Below, piece after piece: positions 42,090 through 50,104 of a DNA stretch of 64,000 bases. The DNA is from Miltoncostaea sp963703045. Its GTDB lineage: Bacteria; Actinomycetota; Thermoleophilia; Miltoncostaeales; Miltoncostaeaceae. Within the stretch, counting starts at the first letter, position 1, and each line of letters begins with the position of its first letter. The notes beneath the pieces were generated by a model, which saw only the letters and a list, made by a program, of their open reading frames with translations, was not told the origin of the DNA and made no database searches. The position numbers were made by a program, and so were the translations under genes. The stretch lies in NCBI GenBank assembly GCA_963703045.1, contig OY969782.1, forward strand, positions 372,001 through 436,000, read 5' to 3'.

Positions 42090-42749
42090 GTGGAGGAGCG
42101 GACGCCAATCGCGCGTGGGACGCGGCCGGCGAGGCCGCTGCCGCGCGGGTCGAGGACGGCATGCGGGTGGGGCTCGGGACCGGCCGCGCGGCGGCGGCGG
42201 GCATCCGCGCGCTCGGCCGGCGGGTCGCCGGGGGTCTGCGCTGCACGGGGGTGCCGACCTCGCGCGCGAGCGCCGCGCTCGCGCGCGAGCCTCGCCATCC
42301 CGCTCGGGCGCCTGCGGGGACCGCTCGACCTGGCCTTCGACGGCGCCGACGCGGTCGATCCCCGGGGGCTGGTGGTCAAGGGGGCGGGCGGCGCGATGGT
42401 GCGCGAGCGCATCGTCGCCGACGCGGCCGCGCTCTTCCTGGTGCTGGTTGACGCGCCGAAGGTGGTCGCCGGGCTCGACGACTGGGGCGTGCTGCCGATC
42501 GCGGTCGTGCCGTTCGGGGCCGGGCGGGTGCTCGAGGAGCTGGGCGGCGTCGGGGCGACCCGGCGACCGGGACGCAACGACGACGGACTGGTGATCATCG
42601 ACCTGCGCGTCCCCGCGGGCACCGACTGGGAGGCGCTCGCCGCACGCGCCGACGGCCTCGCGGGGGTCGTTGACCACGGCCTCTTCCGGGTCCCGCTCGG
42701 GCACGTCCTCGTCGGGCGCCCCGACGGCGGCTGCGACCCGGCCGGGTAG
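42090..42749 (+). CDS. rpiA: Ribose-5-phosphate isomerase A, two frameshifts as given
   Basis: About 219 residues. RpiA converts ribose 5-phosphate to ribulose 5-phosphate in the pentose phosphate pathway. ANRAWDAAGEAAAARV, the phosphate loop VGLGTGRAAAAGIRAL, the active-site block DLAFDGADAVDPRGLVVKGAGGA with two catalytic Asp and a Lys, and VPFGAGRVLEELGG are present, but in three frames: a base is missing near 42104 and one is extra near 42285. The loop reads GTGRAA rather than GTGSTA. The shifts cancel, so the C-terminal two thirds reads cleanly to the TAG. Confidence 0.82.
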   Translation: MEERTPIARGTRPARPLPRGSRTACGWGSGPAARRRRASARSAGGSPGVCAARGCRPRARAPRSRASLAIPLGRLRGPLDLAFDGADAVDPRGLVVKGAGGAMVRERIVADAAALFLVLVDAPKVVAGLDDWGVLPIAVVPFGAGRVLEELGGVGATRRPGRNDDGLVIIDLRVPAGTDWEALAARADGLAGVVDHGLFRVPLGHVLVGRPDGGCDPAG

Positions 42750-42763
42750 CCGGGGGCCGCCGC

Positions 42764-42769
42764 TACCAT
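42764..42769 (+). promoter_or_regulatory. -10 element of murT, leaderless
   Basis: TACCAT, six bases, GTG at 42776; no ribosome binding site. Confidence 0.6.
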
Positions 42770-42775
42770 CCCGGA

Positions 42776-44149
42776 GTGCCCACGCCCTCGCTGACGATCG
42801 CCCGCGCCGCGGGGACGCTCTCGCGCCGGCTGGGCCGCGGCGGGGGGACCAGCCTGCCCGGCAAGCTGCTGCTGCGCATGCGCCCGGGCGCGCTGGCGGA
42901 GCTCGGCGGCGAGCTGCCCCGGGGCGTGACCGTCGTGTCGGCGACCAACGGCAAGACGACCACCTCCCGCCTGCTGGCCGACTGCGCCCGCGCCGCCGGA
43001 TGGGATCTGGTCGCCAACACCTCGGGCGCGAACCTGCTGTCGGGTCTGGCGACGGCCCTGCTCGACGCGCGCGGGCGCCGGCCCCGGCCCGACGCCGGGC
43101 TCTTCGAGGTTGACGAGGCGGCGCTCGTGGAGGTGACCCGGCAGCTGAGGCCCCGCGTCCTCGTGCTCATGAACCTGTTCCGCGACCAGCTCGACCGCTA
43201 CGGCGAGCTCGAGCACCTGGCCGCGCTCTGGGCGGCGATGGTCGCCGACCTGCCGGGGGCGGCGGTCCCCGTGCTCAACGCCGACGACCCGGCGATCGCG
43301 GCCCTCGGCGCCGGTCGCGCGGGGGTCGTGACCTTCGGCATCGACGACCCGGAGATGGCGCTGCCGGCGCTGCCCCACGCCGCCGACTCGACGCGCTGCC
43401 GCACGTGCGAGGCGCCGCTCGCGTACTCGCTCGTGACCATCGGGCACCTCGGGCACTGGAGGTGCGACGCGTGCGGCGCCTCCCGGGCGACGCCCGACGT
43501 GCGGGCGACGCGGGTCGAGCTGCACGGCACGCGCGGCATCACCGTCGAGATCGCGACACCCGCCGGGGAGGTGACGGCCCGGCTCCCGCTGCCGGGTCTG
43601 CACAACGCCTACAACGTCACCGCGGCGACGGCGGGCGCGCTCGCCATGGGCATCGACATCGCGGCGATCCGGCGCGGCCTGGCCACGACCACCGCGGCGT
43701 TCGGGCGGGCGGAGCGGGTGGCGCTCGCGGGCCGCGAGCTGGTGCTGCTGCTCGCCAAGAACCCGACCGGCGCCAACGAGACGGTGCGCACGGTGCTGCT
43801 CGACCCCGAACCGCCCCATCTGCTGATCGCGCTCAACGACCGCACGGCCGACGGCAACGACGTCTCGTGGATCTGGGACGTTGACTACGAGCCACTGCTC
43901 GAGCGCGCGGCATCGCTCACCCTCACGGGCGACCGCGCCCACGACCTCGCCCTGCGCATGCGCTACGCCGGTGTGCCCTCCGGGTCGATGGACGTCGTGC
44001 CCGACCCGGCGGACGCCCTCGACCGCGCCGTCGCCCGCGTGCCCGCCGGCGGGACCCTCTACGTCCTCCCCACCTACACCGCGATGCTCGGGCTGCGCGA
44101 GACGCTCGTGCGCCGGGGCGCGGCCGAGGCGTTCTGGCGTGAGCGATGA
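42776..44149 (+). CDS. murT: Lipid II isoglutaminyl synthase, MurT subunit
   Basis: A 457-residue Mur-ligase-like enzyme. VVSATNGKTTTSRLLAD is the ATP loop (about residues 53-69), VLMNLFRDQLDRYGELEH the second block, a four-cysteine zinc ribbon (CRTCEAP, then CDACGAS) is inserted near 210-240, and a DUF1727-type C-terminal domain (WIWDVDYEPLL, VLPTYTAML) binds GatD. With GatD it amidates the alpha-carboxyl of glutamate in lipid II. Leaderless GTG start. The methyltransferase gene overlaps its end by 11 bp. Confidence 0.93.
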   Translation: MPTPSLTIARAAGTLSRRLGRGGGTSLPGKLLLRMRPGALAELGGELPRGVTVVSATNGKTTTSRLLADCARAAGWDLVANTSGANLLSGLATALLDARGRRPRPDAGLFEVDEAALVEVTRQLRPRVLVLMNLFRDQLDRYGELEHLAALWAAMVADLPGAAVPVLNADDPAIAALGAGRAGVVTFGIDDPEMALPALPHAADSTRCRTCEAPLAYSLVTIGHLGHWRCDACGASRATPDVRATRVELHGTRGITVEIATPAGEVTARLPLPGLHNAYNVTAATAGALAMGIDIAAIRRGLATTTAAFGRAERVALAGRELVLLLAKNPTGANETVRTVLLDPEPPHLLIALNDRTADGNDVSWIWDVDYEPLLERAASLTLTGDRAHDLALRMRYAGVPSGSMDVVPDPADALDRAVARVPAGGTLYVLPTYTAMLGLRETLVRRGAAEAFWRER

Positions 44150-44907
44150 CGAGGCCCGGCGCTTCGCCGCCGAGCACGCCCACTACACCGAGGACCTGCG
44201 CTTCTGGCGCGCCGCGGCGTCGCGCCTCGGCCCGCCGGTGCTCGATCTCGGCGCCGCGGCCGGCCGGCTGGCCATCCCCCTCGCCCGCGACGGTCACGAG
44301 GTGTGGGCACTCGACCGCTCCCCGCACATGCTCGACGAGCTCCGCCGGCGCCTCGCGGCCGAGCCGCCCACCGTGGCCGAGCGGGTGCGGACGGTCGTGG
44401 GCGACCTCGCGCGCATCGACCTGCCCCGGCGCTTCGGCCTCGTGATGGTGGCCATGAACACGCTGCAGGTGCTGACCGACCCGGCCGATCGCGTGGCCTG
44501 CCTGCGCGGGGTGCGCCGGCCACCTGGCCGACGGCGGCGAGCTGATCTTCGACGTCGCGCTGCCCGACCCGGACGAGATCGCCGGCTCGGTGGGGATCGA
44601 GCGCCCGGGAGGCGTCCACCGGGACCCGGCGACCGGCACGACCCTGCACCACTCGGGCTGGTACGACCGGTGGGACCCCGCGACCCACACGCTGGAGTTC
44701 ACCCTGCGCATCCGCGAGCGACCGCGTCGGGGCCCGGCCTCCGAGGCCCTCCGGCACCACCGCGTGCACCTCTTCACGCCCGACGAGCTCTCGGATCTGG
44801 TCGCCGCGGCCGGCATGGAGCAGATCGCGGTGCTCGGCGACTTCGACGGGTCGCCGCTCGACGCCCGGTGCGAGCGCCAGATCCACCGCTGCCGGGTCGC
44901 GGCGTGA
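44139..44907 (+). CDS. Class I SAM-dependent methyltransferase, one frameshift as given
   Basis: About 255 residues. HYTEDLRFWRAAASRLGPPV, the SAM loop LDLGAAAGRLAIPLARDGHE and LDRSPHMLDELRRRL give a standard class I methyltransferase. At about 44510-44518 the frame jumps (one extra base); the following frame continues HLADGGELIFDVALPDPDE to the TGA at 44905-44907. It starts inside the end of murT and its stop overlaps the gatD start (GTGA), so it sits between the two subunits of one enzyme. Target unknown. Confidence 0.8.
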
Positions 44908-45668
44908 GCGCCCCCTCCCCCGCCGTGCGCCTCGGCCATCTCTATCCGGCCGAGATGAACATCTACGCCGATCGCGGCAACATCGCCGTGCTCGAGCGCC
45001 GCCTGGCCTGGCGCGGCATGGGGCTCGAGGTGACCGGCCTCGGCATGGGTGCGCCGGTGGAGCCGGGCGCCCACGACCTCTACTACCTGGGCGGCGGGCA
45101 GGACCGCGACCAGGTCATCGTCGCGGCGGACCTCGCGGCCACGAAGGCCGACGGCCTGCGCGCCGCGGTGGCCGGCGGCGCCGCGGCGCTCTGCGTCTGC
45201 GGCGGCTTCCAGCTCGCCGGACACGGCTACACGGGCGTCGACGGCGCGCGCATGCCCGGCATCGGCCTCCTCGACCTCGACACGGTCGCGGGGCCCACCC
45301 GCCTGATCGGCGACCTCGCGATCGAGGCCGACCTCGACGGCGAGCGGCGAAGCGTCGTCGGGTTCGAGAACCACGCCGGGCGCACCCGGCTCGGACCGGG
45401 CTGCCGGCCGCTCGGGCGCGTGGTGCACGGCCACGGCAACAACGGCGAGGACGGCGCCGAGGGCGGCGTCGGCGGCCACGTGATCGGCACGTACCTGCAC
45501 GGCCCGCTGCTGCCCAAGAACCCGTGGATCGCCGACACCCTCATCCGGTGGGCGCTCGCCCACCGCCTCGGCGGCGCGGCGCCGCCGCTCGATCCCATCG
45601 ACGACGACCTGGAGGAGCGGGCACACGCCGCCGCGCTCGCCCGCGCGGCCGGGGGGCGCCGCCGGTGA
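44904..45668 (+). CDS. gatD: Lipid II isoglutaminyl synthase, GatD glutaminase subunit
   Basis: A 254-residue glutamine amidotransferase that supplies ammonia to MurT. RLGHLYPAEMNIYADRGNIAVLE, YLGGGQDRDQ, the nucleophile in LCVCGGFQLAGHGY, VGFENHAGRT and GTYLHGPLLPKNP (catalytic His) are the GatD/CobB-CobQ-like blocks. GTG start overlaps the methyltransferase stop. MurT-GatD usually occurs as a two-gene pair; here a methyltransferase is inserted. Confidence 0.93.
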   Translation: MSAPSPAVRLGHLYPAEMNIYADRGNIAVLERRLAWRGMGLEVTGLGMGAPVEPGAHDLYYLGGGQDRDQVIVAADLAATKADGLRAAVAGGAAALCVCGGFQLAGHGYTGVDGARMPGIGLLDLDTVAGPTRLIGDLAIEADLDGERRSVVGFENHAGRTRLGPGCRPLGRVVHGHGNNGEDGAEGGVGGHVIGTYLHGPLLPKNPWIADTLIRWALAHRLGGAAPPLDPIDDDLEERAHAAALARAAGGRRR

Positions 45669-46021
45669 GGAGGGTGCTCGTGTCGCTGCACCACAGCCAC
45701 GGGCACTCCGCGGTCGTGATCGGCGACGAGGGCGTCCTGCTGGTCCGCGACCTGCGGTCCTCGGGCGCCGGCTGGGCACGCCTGCAGGGCGATCGCCCCG
45801 GACTGCTGGTCTGGCCCGACGGGCACGGGGTGGCCGGCGGGCTGCTGCCCGGCGGGGCCGACGCCGCCGAGGTGCTGGTGGGGGGCCGGCGGGCGAGCGC
45901 CGTCGTGGCGCGCGGGGCGTGGATCACGATGGCGCGGCTCGATCCGCCGGCGACGGCCCTCCCGGTCCGGTACATCGGGCCGGGCGGCGCCGCGGTCGGC
46001 GGGGCGGACGCCGCGCCCTGA
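45665..46021 (+). CDS. Small hypothetical protein of the murT-gatD operon (118 aa)
   Basis: A 118-residue protein beginning VRRVLVSLHHSHGHSAVVIGDE with a His-rich N-terminus, then short predicted beta strands (GVLLVRDLRS, PGLLVWPDG, AEVLVGG). GTG start overlaps the gatD stop (GTGA). No family recognised. Translational coupling suggests a role linked to peptidoglycan amidation or to the methyltransferase; this is inference from position only. Confidence 0.6.
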   Translation: MRRVLVSLHHSHGHSAVVIGDEGVLLVRDLRSSGAGWARLQGDRPGLLVWPDGHGVAGGLLPGGADAAEVLVGGRRASAVVARGAWITMARLDPPATALPVRYIGPGGAAVGGADAAP

Positions 46022-46026
46022 CGGGG

Positions 46027-46045
46027 CGGCGCCGTCCCGGCGCCG
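46027..46045. terminator. Hairpin between convergent operons
   Basis: CGGCGCCG, TCC loop, CGGCGCCG: 8-bp perfect stem in the 29-bp gap between the murT-gatD operon and the BKACE gene. Confidence 0.6.
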
Positions 46046-46050
46046 TGCGT

Positions 46051-47385
46051 CTACTCCAGGGGAGCCTCGAGGGTGGTCCAGCGGTTGACCTCCGGGTGGC
46101 CGAACTCGAGGAGCTTGGGCACCTCGCCGACGCGCCGGTAGCCGAAGTGGCGCTCGTACCAGGCGATCGTCTCGGGCCGGTCGGCGTTCGTCACCACGCG
46201 CGTGGCGCCCTCGTCGCGCATCCGCGCCATGCGCAGACGCTGGAGGGCCACGCCGACCCCGCTCCCGCGCGCCTCGGGGTGCACCGCCATGAGGGTCGTC
46301 TTGCCGTGCAGCCCGCGGTCGTCGCGCGCCATGTCGAAGCCGCAGACCCCGACGATGCGCCCGTCCATCTCGGCGACGTGCCACTCGCCCACGTCGAGGT
46401 CGTGCATCTCGGCCGACGGCACGTGGTGCATGTTGGCCGTCGCGAGCACCGTGAGCACGTCGTCGCGGTCGTCGGGCAGCCGCGCCGGGCGGATCGCGTG
46501 CCCCGCGCCGGACATCCGGCGCAGGCCGAGGCGCTCGCGCACCTGGGCGGGCGTCGCGACCGGCCGGCCCGCGATCGCCGCGAGCTCGGCCACCCGGCGC
46601 ACGAGCGCCGAGTTGGTCGCCGGCGTGCGCTCGGCGTAGTCGAGATAGGGGTTGTCCTCGAGACCGGTGCGGACGTGGCCGCCGGCGAAGATCGCCATCG
46701 CGTTCATCGGCAGCTGGGTGCCCCCGAGGCCGGCCGCCGCCCACGTGGTGCCACGCGGCAGCGAGCCCACGATGTGCGCGAGGTCGGACATGCGGGCGGC
46801 CGCCGTGCCGAGCGACCCCATCATCAGGTTGGCGTAGAAGGGCGGTTCGAGGATGCCCTTGTCGGCGAGGTGCTCGGCGACGTAGGCCATCCCGGCGTCG
46901 AACACCTCGAGCTCGGGGCGGATGCCCCGGTCGCGCATCATCTCGGCCAGCGCCTGGATGGTCTCCGGGGCGTTGATGCTCGGCCCGGTGATGAAGTTGA
47001 GCGAGCTGAGCGTGAGGCTCGCCATGTCGGGGGCGCAGTCGCCCTCCATCGTCAGCGCCTCGCCGCGCTTCGCCACCTCGGGGTAGTTGCGGCCGCTGGT
47101 CGTCACGCAGATGACGAGGTCGGGCACCTGCTCGCGGATGCGGGGGATGAACTCGGCGTACACATCCTTGCGCCAGGTCGGCCGGCCGTCGTCGTCGCGT
47201 GCGTGCAGGTGGACGATGGCGGCGCCGGCGTCGGCGCAGCGGACCGCCTCGCGGACGATCTGGTCGGGGGTCACCGGGACGTGCGGCACGCGATCCCGCG
47301 TCGGCACCATGCCGGTGATCGCCGCGTTGATGATCAGCGGGTCGTAGGGCCGGATCGGGTTCGGTGCGTACTCCTTGGGAGGCAT
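46051..47385 (-). CDS. BKACE (3-keto acid cleavage enzyme) fused to a GNAT domain
   Basis: A 444-residue two-domain protein. Residues 1-285 are a BKACE (DUF849) TIM barrel: LIINAAITGMVPTRDRVPHVPVTP, VHLHARDDDGRPTW with the zinc His-x-His, CVTTSGRNYPEV, ELEVFDAG and GGHVRTGLEDN. BKACE enzymes split beta-keto acids with acetyl-CoA. Residues 300-440 are a GNAT acetyltransferase: VGVCGFDMARDDRGLHGKTTL, HPEARGSGVGVALQ with the acetyl-CoA loop, and WYERHFGYRRVGEV. Both halves use acetyl-CoA or acyl-CoA chemistry. ATG with GAGGAG upstream. Substrates unknown. Confidence 0.87.
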   Translation of the reverse strand: MPPKEYAPNPIRPYDPLIINAAITGMVPTRDRVPHVPVTPDQIVREAVRCADAGAAIVHLHARDDDGRPTWRKDVYAEFIPRIREQVPDLVICVTTSGRNYPEVAKRGEALTMEGDCAPDMASLTLSSLNFITGPSINAPETIQALAEMMRDRGIRPELEVFDAGMAYVAEHLADKGILEPPFYANLMMGSLGTAAARMSDLAHIVGSLPRGTTWAAAGLGGTQLPMNAMAIFAGGHVRTGLEDNPYLDYAERTPATNSALVRRVAELAAIAGRPVATPAQVRERLGLRRMSGAGHAIRPARLPDDRDDVLTVLATANMHHVPSAEMHDLDVGEWHVAEMDGRIVGVCGFDMARDDRGLHGKTTLMAVHPEARGSGVGVALQRLRMARMRDEGATRVVTNADRPETIAWYERHFGYRRVGEVPKLLEFGHPEVNRWTTLEAPLE

Positions 47386-47480
47386 CTGGCTCTTCTCCTC
47401 GCGAACGGTCGGCCTCCACGCTAGGAGCGCCGCGCCCGGGTCGCCCCCCTCATACGGCTAGGCCCCGGCGCGGCGGTCGA

Positions 47481-48560
47481 TCAGGCCCGGCGAAGGCGGT
47501 CGAGCACCGGCCCCTGGTCGGGTCCCGAGCGAGGCCACCAGAACATGTTCGCCTCGACCAGCACCGGCCCCTCCGGGGTGAGGGCGACGTCCCATCCGAG
47601 CGTGCGCGCGGGCAGGAAGGCCTCGGCGGCGCTCCTCACCAACGCGACCGTCGCGTCCCAGTCGGGCAGCGACGTCCCCTCGACCTGCACGCCGCTGCCC
47701 GGCAGCCGGGAGGCGCGCACGAACCCGTACCCGTCGTCGCGCGCCAGCTTGACCGATCCCAGCCGGCCGTCGGCCACCGAGATGTCGACCAGCCCGTTGC
47801 CGGTGCTGCCCCGTACGAAGTTGTCGCTGACACCGCCCGACACGGCCAGGCGCAGGACCGCGTAGAGCACCTCGACCGCGCCGTCGCGATCCACGAGGGT
47901 GACGATGCGCACCGTCTGGAGGGTCGGGACGTTGACGAGCCCCACGATGGTCTCGTGGTTGCGCAGGCGCTCCTGCACCACCCACGCGCCGAACTCGGAG
48001 TGGGAGCGGAGCTCGCCGTAGAGCTCGGCGGCGTCGAGGTGCCTGCCGGTGTCGTCGATCAGCCGGTCCCCGGAGCGACGCAGCAGCCGGACGCCCAGGC
48101 CGTGGTAGCCCCCCGACGGCTTGACCACCCACTCGTCGGGCAGGTCGTCGGCGACGAACCGCGCGAAGTCGTCGGCGCCCACGATCGGCCGGCCCGCTCC
48201 CCACGACGATGCCGCAGCGTCGATGACGCCGTAGAGCGCCGGGATGCGGATGCCGAGGCCCGCGCAGTACCGGTAGAAGGCCGCCTTCTCGCCGGCGAGG
48301 ACCGCGACGGCCTCCGAGTTGAGCGTGCGCTGCAGCTCCACGGTCGCGTGCCGGCTGCCGAAGAGCGCGCGCTCGGCGGCGCTCAGACCGGGATCGAGCA
48401 GCCCCTCGTCGAGCGCCTCGCGGTACTCGTACCCCTGGCGCCGGCGCGCCCGGCGGGCATTCGCGGCGATGCGGACGGCCCCGGTCCCGTAGACGCGGGC
48501 GCCCTCGCGGCTGACCCGGACGAGCTCGGCGAGCTGGGCCGCCGCGCGCAGCGCCCTCAC
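47481..48560 (-). CDS. Sugar-transfer-associated ATP-grasp protein, second copy
   Basis: A 359-residue ATP-grasp protein of the sugar-transfer-associated type. VVKPSGGYHGLGVRLL is the nucleotide-binding loop, VVQERLRNHETI and VRIVTLVDRDG follow, and the metal/ATP site LVEANMFWWPRSGPDQG is near the C-terminus. Such proteins are found near cell-surface polysaccharide genes and may ligate an amino acid to a sugar or peptide. It is about 45 percent identical by eye to the gene immediately upstream, with which it overlaps (GTGA): a tandem duplication. Confidence 0.85.
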   Translation of the reverse strand: MRALRAAAQLAELVRVSREGARVYGTGAVRIAANARRARRRQGYEYREALDEGLLDPGLSAAERALFGSRHATVELQRTLNSEAVAVLAGEKAAFYRYCAGLGIRIPALYGVIDAAASSWGAGRPIVGADDFARFVADDLPDEWVVKPSGGYHGLGVRLLRRSGDRLIDDTGRHLDAAELYGELRSHSEFGAWVVQERLRNHETIVGLVNVPTLQTVRIVTLVDRDGAVEVLYAVLRLAVSGGVSDNFVRGSTGNGLVDISVADGRLGSVKLARDDGYGFVRASRLPGSGVQVEGTSLPDWDATVALVRSAAEAFLPARTLGWDVALTPEGPVLVEANMFWWPRSGPDQGPVLDRLRRA

Positions 48561-49666
48561 GTCCGCTCCCCGCCCTCGGCGACGAGCTGGTCGAGCACCC
48601 CGCGCATCGACGGGAACGGCATGGGCAGCCATCTGATGTTCGCCTCGATGACGACCGGGCCGTCGGGCGTCAGCGCGACGTCCCACCCGAGCGCCCGGTA
48701 GGGCAGGAAGTGCGGGGCGGCCGCCAGCACGGTCGCCGTCGCCGCGTCCCAGTCCGGGAGGGTCATGCCCTCGAGCCGCGCGCCGGTCAGGGGGCTGTCG
48801 CTGAGGTGGTCGTACCCGGCGGCGTCGGGCCGGGCCGTCCTCAGCCCCCGGAGGCGCCCGTCGGGGATCGACACCTCGGCGACGCCGTTGCCCGCCGCCC
48901 CCCCGACGAAGTTGTCGGACACCCCGCCGCCGAGGGCCAGCTTGAGCATCGCGAAGAGGATGCGCGGCGCCCCGTCGCGGCCCACGAGCGTGGTGACGCG
49001 CACGCCGTGCAGGCCGGCATCGCCCCCGAGGCCGACGAGCGCGGCGTGGTTGACGAGGCGCTCCTGCACGATCCACGTCGCGAACTCCGTCTGCGCCCGC
49101 AGCTCGGCCCACAGCTCCTCGACCGTCAGCGACCGCCCCTCGCACTCCAGGGTGCCGTCCGGACGGCGCGTCACGATCCGCACCCCGCGCCCGGCGTAGC
49201 CCTCCGAGGGCTTGACCACGAACCGGGGCGGGAGGTCCTCGGCGACGAACGCGGCGCGGTCGGCCGGCCCGGCGATGATGCGCCCTGACGCGGCGTATCC
49301 CGACCCACGTGTGTCCAGCACCCCGAACAGGCGGGGCACGGGGATCCCCGCCGCCTCGCAGAGTCGATGGAAGACCACCTTGTCGCCCGTGAGCGTCCCC
49401 ACCTCGTTGCCGGCGTTGAGCGGTCGCTGCGCCTCGATGAACGCGTGCCGGCTCACCAGGGCGGCGCGGGCCGGGTCGGGAAGGCGCGGGTCGAGTGCGC
49501 CGACCCGCAGGGCCTCGGCGTACTCGAACCCCTGCCGGCGGCGCACGCGGCGGGCGATGCGGGCGACGCGCAGGGGGTTCGATCGGTGCGCGCCCGCGCC
49601 GGCACGGGCGACCCGCCAGAGGCCGGCGGCCTGGCGGGCGGCGGCGAGAGGGCGCGTCCCGGTCAT
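48557..49666 (-). CDS. Sugar-transfer-associated ATP-grasp protein, first copy
   Basis: A 369-residue paralogue of its downstream neighbour with the same blocks in the same order: VVKPSEGYAGRGVRIV, IVQERLVNHAAL, VRVTTLVGRDG, GGGVSDNFVGGAAGNGV, GWDVALTPDGPVVIEANIRW. The N-terminal 50 residues (RIARRVRRRQGFEYAEAL) are also shared. The end differs (RWLPMPFPSMRG versus FWWPRSGPDQG), which suggests a different acceptor or amino acid. ATG overlaps the dut stop (ATGA). Confidence 0.85.
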   Translation of the reverse strand: MTGTRPLAAARQAAGLWRVARAGAGAHRSNPLRVARIARRVRRRQGFEYAEALRVGALDPRLPDPARAALVSRHAFIEAQRPLNAGNEVGTLTGDKVVFHRLCEAAGIPVPRLFGVLDTRGSGYAASGRIIAGPADRAAFVAEDLPPRFVVKPSEGYAGRGVRIVTRRPDGTLECEGRSLTVEELWAELRAQTEFATWIVQERLVNHAALVGLGGDAGLHGVRVTTLVGRDGAPRILFAMLKLALGGGVSDNFVGGAAGNGVAEVSIPDGRLRGLRTARPDAAGYDHLSDSPLTGARLEGMTLPDWDAATATVLAAAPHFLPYRALGWDVALTPDGPVVIEANIRWLPMPFPSMRGVLDQLVAEGGERT

Positions 49667-50100
49667 CCGCCGGTCGATCCGAAGCCGCCCGCGCCGCGGC
49701 CGTCGGAGGGTGGCAGCTCGTCCACCTCGACGGCCGGCGGCAGGGCGACCGGCGTCACCACGAGCTGCGCCACCCGGTCGCCCGCGGCGACGCGGTGCGC
49801 CTCGGCGCCGAGATTGACCAGCAGCACGACCAGCTCACCCCGGTAGCCCGAGTCGATCAGGCCCGGCGCGTTGGCGACGGTGACCCCCTGGCGGCGGGCG
49901 AGGCCCGATCGGGGCACCACCAGGCCGGCGTGCCCCGCCGGGACGGCCACCGCGAGGCCGGTCGGGACCGCCGCGCGGCCGCCCGGGGGCAGGTCGCAGG
50001 CCTCGATCGCGACGAGGTCGAGGCCTGCGTCGCCGGGGTGGGCGCGGGCGGGCACGACTGCGCGCGGGTCCAACCGCCGCACCCGGAGCTCCTCGACCAC
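49663..50100 (-). CDS. dut: dUTP diphosphatase
   Basis: A 145-residue trimeric dUTPase that hydrolyses dUTP to dUMP and keeps uracil out of DNA. All five motifs are visible: AGLDL near 26, PRSGLA near 63, NAPGLIDSGYRGE near 77 with the catalytic Asp, RVAQLV near 109, and the C-terminal GAGGFGSTGG that closes over the nucleotide. GTG start 5 bp after the dapL stop. Its stop overlaps the first ATP-grasp gene. Confidence 0.96.
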   Translation of the reverse strand: MVEELRVRRLDPRAVVPARAHPGDAGLDLVAIEACDLPPGGRAAVPTGLAVAVPAGHAGLVVPRSGLARRQGVTVANAPGLIDSGYRGELVVLLVNLGAEAHRVAAGDRVAQLVVTPVALPPAVEVDELPPSDGRGAGGFGSTGG

Positions 50101-50104
50101 CCCC

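Noticed and set aside
40190..42290. Programmed ribosomal frameshifting or a true pseudogene cluster
   Set aside because: Too many shifts, no common slippery sequence, and motifs fully preserved. Assembly error explains it more simply.
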